A DNA stretch of 64,000 nt from Turbatrix aceti (taxonomy: Eukaryota; Nematoda; Chromadorea; Rhabditida; Panagrolaimidae): positions 9,433,246 to 9,497,245 of the forward strand of contig OZ017770.1 of the NCBI GenBank assembly GCA_963969345.1, written 5' to 3'. The notes beneath the pieces are model-generated. The model searched no databases. It was not told the origin of the DNA and saw nothing but the letters and a program-made list of their open reading frames with translations. Positions 20,817-31,599 of the stretch are shown in pieces (positions within the stretch are counted from its first letter, which is position 1; each line of letters begins with the position of its first letter). The translations under genes were made by a program, and so were the position numbers.

Positions 20817-22976
20817 ATGCAAATAACCATTCACGCCATCTCAGCCATCCAAAGCATCTCAAGGAGCAACAGTCCCCCAGCCGCATCTACGGCCATGCCG
20901 GATCCCCACCACCCCGCGTACTACCCTCCCCAGCCTTTCGACCCTGCTCGCGGCGACTTCGAGGCGTTCTCGGATCAGCTCGAAATTTACTTCATGAACA
21001 AGAAGGTAACCGAGGACGCCGACAAGCGTGGAATTCTCCTAAATTGCCTCGGCACCACGGCTTTCCAAGCGCTGCGAGCCTGGGTGAAGCCGAAGAAAGT
21101 CAAGGACGAAACGTTCGTCTCCCTGGAAGCAATCCTGCGGAAGCGCTACAGCAAGGCTACGGACAAGCGGCTTGCGCGAGCAACCCTCCAGCGGACACGA
21201 CAGGAAGCGAACGAGAGCGACGACACGTACATTCTGCGGATGTCCGTTCTCGCAGCCGATTGTGGCTACACCGACGAGACGGACGCGGTGCTAAGCATCA
21301 TTGCAGGTCTTCGCAATAACGACCTCCGTACGTTCGTTTTTCGTCCAGAGAACTCCAAGGACACGGTCGAGGAACTCCAGCAGCTGGTCCACAACTATAA
21401 CGTTCAGGACAAGGTCCAGCGTTCCATGCAACAGGAAACCAGACAGATGCCAGCAGCGATTCATAGGACTTTCGACTCTAAGCGACCTAAATCTACACAG
21501 ACCTGTAGATGGTGCGGCAGCCGCAGCATCCACTCACGGGAGAGCTGCTGGGCCTTCGACAAAAGCTGCGTAATCTGCCGGAAGAAAGGACACTTCGCAA
21601 AAGTCTGCAAATACCGAGATGCAAAGAATCCACAGCACAGCTCCACAGAAAGGAGTGACTCCGACAGTGAACACGATAGAAAGAAACAAGAAACGGCAAA
21701 ATCATCGGACTATCGTCATAAGCGGCATAATAGGCACACAAAACAGGTGAAAGATTACGAGTACGACACAGACTCACAGGAAACTGACGACTCCAGAAGC
21801 GACGACGACACATGCTACGTGCGAAGGATAAACGTAGTGAAGGACATTCCACAGGATCCAGCGACCGTACTCCCGCCTGACGACAGCGAGGCGCCTCTCA
21901 CGATGAATGTAAGAATAAACGGCATTTCAGTCCGAATGGAGCACGACACGGGCGCCTGCTCGTCCATCGTCGACTTCAAAGTCTGGGAGCGCATCGGTCG
22001 ACCCGAGCTTTACCCGCCGCCAAGGAATATCAAAGGATACCAGAACCAGCCCCTCAACCTCATGGGCCGCGCAGCAGTAACGGTACGTAGAGACGGCAGG
22101 GACTTCAACCTTTGGTTGCTGGTCTCTCGTGAGAAGTCAGAACCGATATTGGGCCGATCATGGATACGAGCCCTAAGAATTAAATCGGATCACGTGTTAG
22201 CTGTCCACACCGAAGAAGCCACATACCCCCAGATGCACGATGCCCCGGGCACCCAGGACTTCCCGTTTCAGAATAAGAACGAGAGAAGCAGCGAAATCGA
22301 CAAAATCTACAAAAAACCAATAGAAAGTGCTACAGTCAGCACCATGGTTCCAGAGCAGCAAGAGCGCCAGATCTTCAAAATCTACATACCCGCCGAAAGT
22401 CGACATAAGTTTCCGAATCCCCCGAGCAGAGATCATTCTCTGTCTCGCCAACTCGACCCGCCCGCAGTAAACCTTCGCAGATCGGCGCGTGTGAGAGCCA
22501 GGATGGATGCGGCGGGCGACAAGCGTCACTCGGCGGCAAGTGTTGCAGCCGACAATCAAGCTGCTAAATCCTCCAAAGCGACCAAATCTTCGAAATCGTC
22601 CAAAGCGGCAAAACCAGCAGAAGCAACGAACTCGACAAAACCCAAGGCAGGCCAGTCCCGTTCCCAGCACTATGCACACCCGGTCATGGCACGAGAATTT
22701 TTTCCATCACAAATCACGAAACTTACAGCTCGCACCAACGACAGCACTCATTTCCAATACCGTCAGCAGGCTGTCCACAGCACTCCGCATCTCCCTTGTC
22801 AGCAACAGAAGCCTGAACTCGACAAGTACCTCAAAGCTGACAGATTGACTCAAGACATCGTTCTCATCGAAGATACTTTGAAGCGGGAGGAGAATATGAT
22901 CGGTAACGCAACCCTCACCTCAAAAATCGCAGCGATCGCACCGAAGCCGGACGTGGAGATGCATGACATCACCTAG
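20817..22976 (+). CDS. Gag-protease protein of the nested element
   Basis: Up to 719 codons. Translation could start at 20817 or at the ATG at 20894. It has a gypsy-type capsid region (FDPARGDFEAFSDQLEIYF near residue 40), two zinc knuckles (a variant CX2CX5HX4C at about 21503 and a canonical CVICRKKGHFAKVC at about 21566) and a retropepsin with the DTGA catalytic motif (HDTGACSSIVD, about 21945) and a late ILGRSW motif. RT and integrase are absent. The last third is a low-complexity Ala/Lys/Ser tail that includes LRRSARVRAR, a motif often seen at the end of pol polyproteins, so an internal deletion that preserved the frame is likely. The ORF is intact. Confidence 0.88.
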   Translation: MQITIHAISAIQSISRSNSPPAASTAMPDPHHPAYYPPQPFDPARGDFEAFSDQLEIYFMNKKVTEDADKRGILLNCLGTTAFQALRAWVKPKKVKDETFVSLEAILRKRYSKATDKRLARATLQRTRQEANESDDTYILRMSVLAADCGYTDETDAVLSIIAGLRNNDLRTFVFRPENSKDTVEELQQLVHNYNVQDKVQRSMQQETRQMPAAIHRTFDSKRPKSTQTCRWCGSRSIHSRESCWAFDKSCVICRKKGHFAKVCKYRDAKNPQHSSTERSDSDSEHDRKKQETAKSSDYRHKRHNRHTKQVKDYEYDTDSQETDDSRSDDDTCYVRRINVVKDIPQDPATVLPPDDSEAPLTMNVRINGISVRMEHDTGACSSIVDFKVWERIGRPELYPPPRNIKGYQNQPLNLMGRAAVTVRRDGRDFNLWLLVSREKSEPILGRSWIRALRIKSDHVLAVHTEEATYPQMHDAPGTQDFPFQNKNERSSEIDKIYKKPIESATVSTMVPEQQERQIFKIYIPAESRHKFPNPPSRDHSLSRQLDPPAVNLRRSARVRARMDAAGDKRHSAASVAADNQAAKSSKATKSSKSSKAAKPAEATNSTKPKAGQSRSQHYAHPVMAREFFPSQITKLTARTNDSTHFQYRQQAVHSTPHLPCQQQKPELDKYLKADRLTQDIVLIEDTLKREENMIGNATLTSKIAAIAPKPDVEMHDIT

Positions 22977-23024
22977 AAGCTCATTAACGACACAACGCCG
23001 CAACCTTTCAAGAAAAAGGGGGCT

Positions 23025-23182
23025 TGGTGATAGTCACGTGACGGCGTGCAATTAGCATACTAGACTAGTATGCTAATTGCACGCTAGTATATAAGACTGC
23101 CTTGGATTCCGAATAAACATGACTCTCTCTCTTGTGTCCGCGTGCCACTCGTGCTTCCTCTCTGTACGCGAGACGTACAGCA
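23025..23182 (+). repeat. Inner element 3' LTR
   Basis: 158 bp. It equals the 5' LTR except for a 24-bp inverted addition (ctagactagtatgctaattgcacg), which makes a perfect hairpin with the preceding gcaattagcatactag, and a small deletion (tagtc). The LTRs therefore differ by structural changes more than by substitutions. Confidence 0.88.
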
Positions 23183-23187
23183 TAAAC

Positions 23188-26100
23188 CAAACATCAATCA
23201 AAGTAAAATTGATCACCGCAACCACTTTGGAAGTCAAGGCATGCACCTCAATACCATTCAAAGCAATAACTTTCTTGCCTCAAAATCAATGCTACAACCG
23301 GCTACCCGTGGAATTCATTTACCACCACCATAAATTGCAAGCATTCCTCGACCCCATCTCAAGAATCTTGGAACCAGAAGCAAGCAAAATCAACTGCGCA
23401 GATTCACCATACATTTTCGTCGACAGAACGAATGGCCAATTACAACGTTACGACCAAACAACCGGACACATTGCTTTCGTCCACAAGCTCATCGAAATTG
23501 GAAGATTCAGAACGATAGATTTCCCGGAAATCAATGTTGGCGATCAACACCAGATTTACGCAAACCTCGTACTGACGAACCTGTCAGACATATTCTCCTT
23601 TCACCGCTTCTACAAGGACATCTCAAACCACATGAACGTGCAACAGATGATCGACACCCTAGAAAGTCCATCAGAAATTGGTCTCATGTCATCAAACAAC
23701 CCAATTAAAGCCGACCAAACCAAGAAAGTCATGCAATTTGCCGAATCACTCGTCGCAAATGGACTATTTGGCTTTCTCTCCGGTGGAATATTCACACCAT
23801 CGCAAGTATGGATCTTTGCATGCTGCATGTACATCACACTGTCAATCATCTCAAGGGTTGTCCTACCAGTACTCGTGCAAGAAGTCATGAAATACGTCAA
23901 TTTGCCATTCTTAACTAACAAGCTGTGGAACAACGCACAGCACTGGAGAACGAGACGCCGAGAACGCCGCCGTGAAAGGCAGCCCCAGGAAAACCACGTC
24001 GAACCGATACCTTTACGAAACCTCTACCCCGTACGAACGCTCATTGCTCAGACATCTGCAACAACCAAAGCGCACATCGACGGATTCATCGAAGGAATAC
24101 CCTCAAGAATGCTAGTAGATACCGGAGCAGTATTTTCGGTCATCCACAAAACTTTCCTCGACCGCTACCAAATTCCAACACAACCAGCGAAAGAAGAAAT
24201 TCACCTAGTTGGTATCAACAACGCGCCCATAAAATGCAGATACGTCGCCCCAGTCACCATAAACCTCCAAGGCACCGAAATCAAATGCGAACCCATAGTC
24301 ATCACAGAAGATCACTTCTCCCACTGTTACGACCTTCTACTCGGTGAAGACATACTCTACACAAACGGATTCGTAATCGACTACACCAACAAAACGTGCA
24401 AAATTGGAAGAACCAACCTCAACATGGCTGAAACGTATGCATCAATGAGAACAGCACCCGAAACAACAGAAACCGTCATTACCTTACCAAGTACTGACAT
24501 ACCCGACGAACACAAGAAGAAACTACAAGATTTGATTAGCAAATATTCAGACTTGTTCAGCCAGAACGATAAAGACCTCGGGAAATGCACCATCACCGCG
24601 CCAAAAATGAATGTAACCAGCAATATCCCACTGTCAACCCAACCATACCGCATACCCAAAACAGCCAAGCCAGCAGTAGACAACTTTATCAACGAAATGC
24701 TGGAAACTGGAGTACTCATCAAATCAACAACCCCTTGGGTATCCGGCATCGTGGTAGTACCAAAGAAAAATGGCAAACTACGACCATGCGTCGATTTCCG
24801 AAGACTCAACAACGTAACTGAAACCGACCCCTACCCTTTGCCGCGCATCGAAACGCTCCTTAACAAAACAGCTGGATGCTACTGGTATAGCACACTCGAC
24901 ATGAAGTCGGGATTTTTACAAATCCCATTGAACGCTTCATTAAGTCGACATTGCGGCATCGTAACCGAATCAGGTGTCTACCAATTCACCACCATGCCGT
25001 TTGGATTGAAGAATGCACCTGCAATCTTCACACGCGTTATGACCACCGTCCTACAAGGACTGGAGAAGGAAGCATTGGCCTACATGGATGATATAATTGT
25101 CTTTACCCGATCGCATCAAGTACAACAACATCTAGCAGACCTAGAAAAAGTCTTCAAACGTCTCAAAGAACACGGACTAAAAATCCACGCAGAGAAATGT
25201 TCGCTTGTCAACCGCAGCGTCACTTACGTTGGACACCGAATCGACAGCAATGGAATCAGCCCGTCTGACAACCACATCACAGCCATCAAGAAATACCCAG
25301 CATCAACAAACGCAACCGAAGTCAAGAGATTCCTGGGCTTAGCAAATTTCTTCAGAAAATTCATCCCACACTTTGCGTCCACTGCCAGACCCCTCACAGA
25401 ACTCACACGTAAGAACGTCTCATTTGAATGGGAAGAACCCCAACAACTGGCATTCAAAACACTGGTAGAAGAACTGACAAAGCCACCCATTCTTGCATCA
25501 CCAAATTACAAGAAAGATTTCATCGTTCATACGGACGCAAGTCAAATCGGAATCGCCGGAGCGATACTCCAAACGCACCGCAAAGACTCAACACATGCGA
25601 TAGCCTACTTCTCACGTCAACTAACTTCCGCAGAAAAGAACTACTGCACGACGGAACAAGAACTTTTGGCTCTCGTCGCAACATTAGAACACTTCCGACA
25701 CATTCTCTACGGCACGAAAATAATCTGGAATACGGATCACAACCCGTTAACACATCTCAACGAAACACCGTCAAAATCAACACGGCTAAATCGATGGCTC
25801 CTTCAAATTCAAGACTTTAACATTACATCATGTTACTTGAAGGGCCCGGACAACGTCTTAGCCGACGCTCTATCCCGCACCAGAATAGCAACGCAAATAG
25901 CCAACATCAATACTTCGTATTTCGGCTGTGAGCCCGAAGCCGAAGAAGAGGAAGACGAAGAAGGAAATAACGACCTACAGGCGAAAAAGTCGGACTCCGA
26001 TTTCACTGACCTCAACGCATATCAAGCCAGCGACGAAACAATCAAAGCCGCCGTAAAACTTTTCTCTGAAAGATGGAAGGGTCCCGTGACGCCAGCACTG

Positions 26101-28176
26101 CAGCCTTACTTCAACGTCAGAAGTTCTTTGTCTATGAAAGACGGCCGCTTACTCAAGGACGATCGACTTGTTATTCCCAAAGCAGATATAGCAAATGTTT
26201 TGGCAACACTGCATCGCTCTCACCAAGGAATGGAACGCACCAAAGCACTGGCTCGACGATACGTTTGGTGGCCTGGACTCAAAAATGACATCGAAAACTT
26301 TTGCGCCGAATGCTATCTGTGCAACAAGTTCTCACCCGAAATACCCAAGAGACCAATCACACCATGGAAAGAAGCCACACGACCTATGGAAAGGCTCCAC
26401 ATAGACTTCGCAGGCCCTGTCTTTAACACAACATGGCTGATAGTGGTAGACGCGTATTTGCGCTACCCCTTTGCAATCCCAATGAAGCAAACCCGAGCAT
26501 CCGACTGCATCGAAGAATTGGACAAAATCTTCAGCAATTTTGGCTACCCTCGAGTCTTGGTGTCAGACAACGGAAGGCAGTTCACGGCTGAAGAATTCAA
26601 CACCCACATGAAGAAAAACGGCACTCAAACAATGAAATCACCCCCATATCACCCTGAGTCAAATGGCCTCGCTGAAAGATTTGTGCAGGCATTCAAGAAA
26701 GCAGTACGGAAAATCTTGGAAGAACACAGCGACATGAAACCGGCTCAAGCAACAAAGATCTGGCTGGCCGACTATCGTAATACGCCACTCCGCACAATTG
26801 GGCAGGCACCCAGTGAGCTTATGTTCGGCCGCCTACTCACGCACGCGCTTGACAACTTCACGACACAGTGCGCATGCGCGAACAAAGACTCGTCACGCTC
26901 GCCAGAGGGAAAAGCCGCAGCCAACCCTTATCTAATAGGCGATCTTGTTTGGCGCCGCGTACCCCTCGAAAACCACTGGCGACCCGGAAAAGTCACCCGT
27001 CAACAAGGCCGCGCGATCTGTGAAATCAAAGACGACGCCGACGGCAAATACCACCGCACTCATTTGGACGACATAAAACGTCGACAAGCTCCAGGACATG
27101 ACAAATTACCTCAAAACACTAATCAAGGACCTCAGGCAACCCGTCAACTCCACCCACCACTCAACAACTCTAACTCAGGATCAGACAACGAGCTGTTTAC
27201 GCCATTCGAGGAGACCGAGCTCCCACAGGACACACGCGTTGCCCTCACGCTAACACTCACCTCGTTTTCTTTACAGCGATCATCACCAACCATGGACCAC
27301 GCTGACATCGAAATCTCAGACTCCGAAATGGACACCGAGTCCGTCTCCTCCATCGAGACCGCCGAAGAGCGCGCGGAACGCGAGTTAGCTCGACTCTCAG
27401 TAGTCGAGTTACCGTTCAAAGCCCTCCACAATTGCCGCCCTCTTCGTGACATGCCCCGCACTGGCTACCCCCTCCCGATTAGCAAAGCAGTCCAAGTCTT
27501 CTTAGACTTGGTCCCGCAAAACTGTCGCGAGGAACTCATGTACGCTGCTATCAACCTGGAAACTAATCCCATTCGGACTCTCCTGGCAGTCGCAGTTGAG
27601 TTAGACGACTACATGATCAACCGATCAGCTGTTCGGTACCCAGAAGTCCTGGCTCTTCTGCGGTGCCGCCAACTGCCCACATCGTACGCAAACTTAACGA
27701 CCTCAGGCCAGTTGAACCTAACCAACGTCACGGAGCTGTTCACAAAAAACCTCGCTTTCGTGGCATACAAGGAAAACCCCAAACGCCTAACGCCAAACCA
27801 ATTGGCCAACGGTCTAGGCACACCCGAAGACTACGCCCTCGTAAACCAACGCCACCTCATCATCAACGAGGAACTGAGTGTCGTGGTTCGGCGCCTCCCC
27901 GAAACCCTCAGCGTCGATGCAGAAAACCCGCATCAATGCGCCACCGGGTTGGTGCACGAGTCGCAGCTGAGACGTTGCGCCGACAGGAACATGGTATGCT
28001 TGTCACCGATTCTTCCCGTCCTGGCCTACACCCGCGTAGTCCGCCATATCATTGGCACCAAGAAGAAGGTCCCGCTCCGATGCTTCCAAAACACCCTCAC
28101 TGAGCGTGGCCTCCCGGCTTCCCCGACGGCATTCTCCCCGCTGACCCTCATCGACGTCCTGGGCCTTTTCGCCCCG
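23188..28176 (+). CDS. Outer element: glycoprotein C-terminus, protease, RT, RNase H, integrase (copy 1)
   Basis: The frame is open from the inner LTR to 28233. In order it holds the C-terminal part of the glycoprotein-like region with a membrane-like stretch at about 23797-23880; retropepsin VDTGA (24115-24129); RT palm motifs (LDMKSGFLQIPL; MPFGLKNAP at 24994; YMDDIIVFT at 25081-25107); RNase H (HTDASQIG, about 25528); and integrase with a zinc-binding HHCC region (from about 26212) and catalytic D,D,E (HIDFAG at 26398, VSDNGRQF at about 26560, PYHPESNGLAE at about 26644). The catalytic residues look intact. After integrase comes a Pro/Asn-rich linker and the region described at 27292. The listed start at 23119 lies inside the inner LTR and is not the natural start. 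Confidence 0.88.
27292..28176 (+). CDS. Accessory C-terminal region of the outer element
   Basis: About 295 codons follow integrase in the same frame, starting with an ATG (MDHADIEISDSEMDTESV) 16 bases after a splice acceptor-like ctcgttttctttacag (ends 27276). The N-terminus is acidic, like a phosphoprotein, and the rest is Leu-rich with many Arg and Pro. I recognise no domain. The acceptor suggests it could be made separately from a spliced mRNA, the place where an env or accessory ORF usually sits in such elements. The 3' end is cut at about 28176, where host repeat sequence begins. Confidence 0.5.
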
Positions 28177-28234
28177 AAAAAATTGCCGCACAGCAAAAAA
28201 ATGATGACAAAGAAGATAAATAGGGAACGATGAG

Positions 28235-30735
28235 CAAGACGGACACATGCTTTTGTGCAAGAAAAAAAAGACAAACAGTTATATATGTGAGCTATCATAG
28301 CTCGACAAAAGCGCTGCATCAAACGTATCAACCTGAATGCATCCGGTAAAATAAAAAAGCAGGCTTCACCAGATTAACGAAAAAAGCGCAGACAGCAGAA
28401 TAATTTTGAAAGAAATACATAGACAACCACCTTTACTCCGAAACGACCGAGTTGACACGATCGACTGCTGCGCACAATCATGCCAAAACAAACCAGTTGG
28501 GAGAACAATTCGGTTGATCACCGTTTAACATAATCGATACAAAAAGGCATAACAAAAAGAAGATGTGAACATAACAATAATCTGTCAGACAAGTATTTAT
28601 ACGAGTAAAACAATAGTGATGGATAACAAATACATATATGTAAATAAAGAACGCCGGGTAAAACGTAAGAACAAAAATTGAGCAGCAGAAACAAACAACC
28701 AAATCCCCCCCCCTCTCCCCTATTGACCAAAAAGCACATGCTGTGCCTGATGCAACATAATCATCAGCAATAACCACTTGTAAAAGGCAGCAAAGACCAA
28801 CGCAGAATTCGTGATACAAAGTGAGTTCAACTCTACCAACTAGTGTGTTTTGGCATGATTGTGCGCAGCAGTCGATCGTGTCAACTCGGTCGTTTCGGAG
28901 TAAAGGTGGTTGTCTATGTATATCTATGTATGTATGTATGTTTTTTTGATGATCAGAGCTTAAACTCGCCAGCGCATGCGCGTTGTGTAAGAATTTTAAC
29001 TGCTTGATAAGAGCATTAGTTTTAATATTGTTATAAAAATATTTTTTTAGTAAATCAAGTCTACGTCCCTCGCAACGAGCCATGTCTGAGAAAAAATATT
29101 AATTTTGAGCAACATTACAAGTTTAAAAAAAAATTGTTATCAGCTATTTGTGCTTTTGTGTACGTGTAGATACCCAGCAGACGAAATATTTAGGCAAAGA
29201 GATTTTTCATGAGGTGTGTTTTGCTAATGTTTAGATGTCAGCGTAAGTGAAAAGAACTGGCAAACTCAATACAAACGTGTTTAGTCTAGTGGCTATCGAT
29301 CACGCAAAAGAAAAATCAAAAACACGCATGCGCATGCGCATGCCTAAAAAACAACATTATGATGCATTACTCTGAAATTTGGATTGTTTCTGAATTTTAA
29401 AATTTACACAGAAAGCAAGCCAGTTATCCGAGTCAAACAACATTGCCGTTTTCTTTACAGAAAATTAAAAGAGTTATCTGATTACCAAAGCGACATGGCA
29501 TAGCATAAAAATTTTCTCATGTCAAATATTTTGTCGTGTCGTGGGTCGCTGTGAGTTGCTGGGGGTGGCATTGGGTCGCACACAAACAGAACATATATTT
29601 TGATAAAAATGCAAATAAAAACACAATTTAAAAAAAAGACATCCCTGTAATTCCATCTTAATAGTTTGCTTCAGGGGTATCAACAAATCAAATTCTTGTC
29701 GGTCCGGTCCGGCCCGATTGACACACTTGGCGAAAATGCCGTTTATACCCACCCCAGTCGACCAGAAATGCCCCCTTACTAAAAATAACAAAACGTAATA
29801 AAATAGTGACGAAAAATGTTACTCTACTTCAGCCTGCTAAACCAAACGTAACATTATAGCGAAAAAAAGTGTTACTCTACTTCAGCCTGCTAAATCAAAC
29901 GTAACATTATAGCGAAAAAAAGTGTTACTCTACTTCAGCCTGCTAAATCAAACGTAACATTATAGCGAAAAAAAGTGTTACTCTACTTCAGCCTGCTAAA
30001 TCAAACGTAACATTATAGCGAAAAAAAATGTTACTCTGATCTAGCCTGGAAAACAAAACGTAACATTATAGCGAAAAAAAGTGTTACTCTGATTTAGCCT
30101 GGAAAACAAAACGTAATAAAATAGTGACGAAAAATGTTACTCTACTTCAGCCTGCTAAATCAAACGTAACATTATAGAAAAACGAATATTTGGAATGTTT
30201 TGAACAATTTTTTAGGTTCAGGGGACAAAAAGTACCTTCGAAGTCTTCGTCGTCTACGTAGGGTACGTAGCGGACCTGCGAAGGTAACTTGAAAATCATT
30301 TTAAAGCACGTAAATATACATTTTTGTGATTTAAAGCAAGACAGACAAACGCATGCTTTTGTCTGAGAAAAAAAAGGCAAAAAAATATGTGACCTGTTAT
30401 GGCTCGGTTGAAAATCTGCATCAAACGCATAAAACAAAATCCATCAGTTATGATAAAAACGCAGGCTTCAATAGATAAACGAAAAAAGGGACAGACAGCA
30501 CAATAATTTTGAAAGAAATAAACAACCACCTTTACTCCGAAACGACCGAGTTGACACGATCGACTGCTGCGCACAATCATGCCAAAACACACTAGTTGGT
30601 AGAGTTGAACTCACTTTGTATCACGAATTCTGCGTTGGTCTTTGCTGCCTTTTACAAGTATTTATTGCTGATGATTACGTTGCATCAGGCACAGCATGTG
30701 TTTTTTGGTCAATAGGGGGAGAGGGGCGGGGGGGA
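28235..30735. mobile_element. Composite inverted-arm element, copy E2
   Basis: It has the same order as E1: module A inverted (28235-29083, including the longest A ORF of 201 codons at 28478-29083), module B (29215-29795), a 53-bp array (29795-30175), the CTACGTAG motif (30230-30290), then module A in plus orientation (30520-30735, truncated). E1 and E2 are direct repeats of each other on either side of the retroelement block. Confidence 0.6.
29795..30175. repeat. 53-bp tandem array T3
   Basis: Six to seven units including two of the variant type (gatctagcctggaaaacaaa). Same period and same downstream context as T1 and T2. Confidence 0.85.
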
Positions 30736-31108
30736 TCGCATGCACTGCTCATTTTGTATTGACTTTTATAGCCCTTTGAACAATCAGTTTTGAACCTTTA
30801 ATTACGATGTTTTCACGGATCATAAAGTACATCTTATAGTTGCGCGGACGCCACAGCATATGTTTTTTTGATGATCGGAGCTTGAACTCACCAGCGCATG
30901 CACGTTGTGTAAGAATCTTAACAGCTTGATAAGACGATTAGTTTTATTATTGTTATCAAAATCAGTCTTCATTCTCTGCACGCGCTGAGCGGTCGCATTC
31001 TCGTTTCGCTCTCGCGTGCAACCGCGCTGAAATCGTTCTGAACGGGAGAAGCAAGGGGAGGGTGAAGACTCCGTTCACAGAAGTCGTAGCGGACGTGAAC
31101 GTAACTAC
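30735..31108. other. Module A fragment and LINE 5' leader
   Basis: 30855-30960 is a short diverged module A piece. 30965-31108 is a GC-richer tract (cgcgctgagcggtcgcattc...) directly upstream of the LINE endonuclease fragment and probably its 5' untranslated leader. Confidence 0.45.
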
Positions 31109-31225
31109 ATGAGGCGTCAAAGGAAGTTCCTGCAGGTCGCCACCATCAACGCAAGGTACTTAGGCAGTGCTGCACGACTGGAAGAACTCGAACAAGCCGC
31201 TGAGTTCAAAAATATTTTTTTAGTA
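31109..31225 (+). pseudogene. Non-LTR retrotransposon 5' end (endonuclease N-terminus)
   Basis: ATG at 31109, then a basic start and VATINARYLGSAARLEELEQ, the opening motif of an AP-type endonuclease-exonuclease-phosphatase domain as in RTE-like LINEs. The similarity ends at about 31225, where module C sequence begins. LINEs usually lose their 5' end, so a preserved 5' end without the body is odd. The same fragment is at 3254-3327. Confidence 0.6.
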
Positions 31226-31254
31226 AATCAAGTCTATGTCTCTTGTCAAAGAGT

Positions 31255-31560
31255 AGTGGCCATGTTGACTTTTTTTATAACTAGCCAGTCACAGTACTTT
31301 TGCAAGTGGGGACTTCCTGCCTGTTTGATGGATGGTTGGGGGACTCACTCAGTCAGTCGTTGTCCACCCAGCCAACTGATTTCAGAAACCAAGGTCAGTG
31401 TCCGTATGGCATCACTGCGAAAGCTGTTTTACGAAAATCGAAACAAAGTAGGTATGTACCGATGCTTGCTTGTTTTACTTCACAAAAGAGGAATGGAAGC
31501 GCTGTGTCAGGAGCCAGGAAAAGGAAAATCTTGGATTAACGGACTAGGGGTATAATTAAT
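31255..31560. repeat. Repeat module C, rearranged copy
   Basis: The gactcactcagtcagtcg tract is joined directly to the gatttcagaaaccaaggtcag tract, so the piece between them in other copies is missing. Confidence 0.7.
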
Positions 31561-31599
31561 TGCCAAATAGAAATAAAAAACTTTGGCTGTCGTCAAAGT

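Larger units (their letters stand above)
20431..23182 (+). mobile_element. Nested non-autonomous LTR element (gag-protease only)
   Basis: A 2752-bp element bounded by LTRs (20431-20569 and 23025-23182) and a TAAAC target duplication. It has one long ORF (20817-22976) and a polypurine tract (agaaaaaggggg, 23011-23022) just before the 3' LTR. It lacks reverse transcriptase, RNase H and integrase, so it needs another element for movement. It sits inside the glycoprotein-like ORF of the outer element, in the same orientation. Confidence 0.92.
16574..28176 (+). mobile_element. Ty3/gypsy-type LTR retroelement, copy 1 (interrupted, 3' truncated)
   Basis: The order is 5' LTR (16574-16953), primer-binding site, gag (17074-19149), UGA, glycoprotein-like region (19315-20430, continuing after a nested element at 23188), protease, RT, RNase H, integrase, then a C-terminal accessory region. 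No 3' LTR is present: at about 28176 the coding sequence joins module sequence (aattgccgcacagc) also seen at 12508. The RT (YMDDIIVFT), RNase H and integrase motifs are of Ty3/gypsy type. A second copy in the same target site starts at 34716, so the element moved as part of a segmental duplication. Confidence 0.85.

Noticed and set aside
23119..23187. Start of the 1704-codon ORF at 23119
   Set aside because: The first codons are LTR sequence of the inner element. The natural frame enters from the outer element on the other side of the insertion.
28478..29083. 201-codon ORF in module A as a real gene
   Set aside because: Other copies are broken, there is no promoter or splice context, and the composition is that of a T-rich repeat. 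Kept only as a note in the repeat entry.
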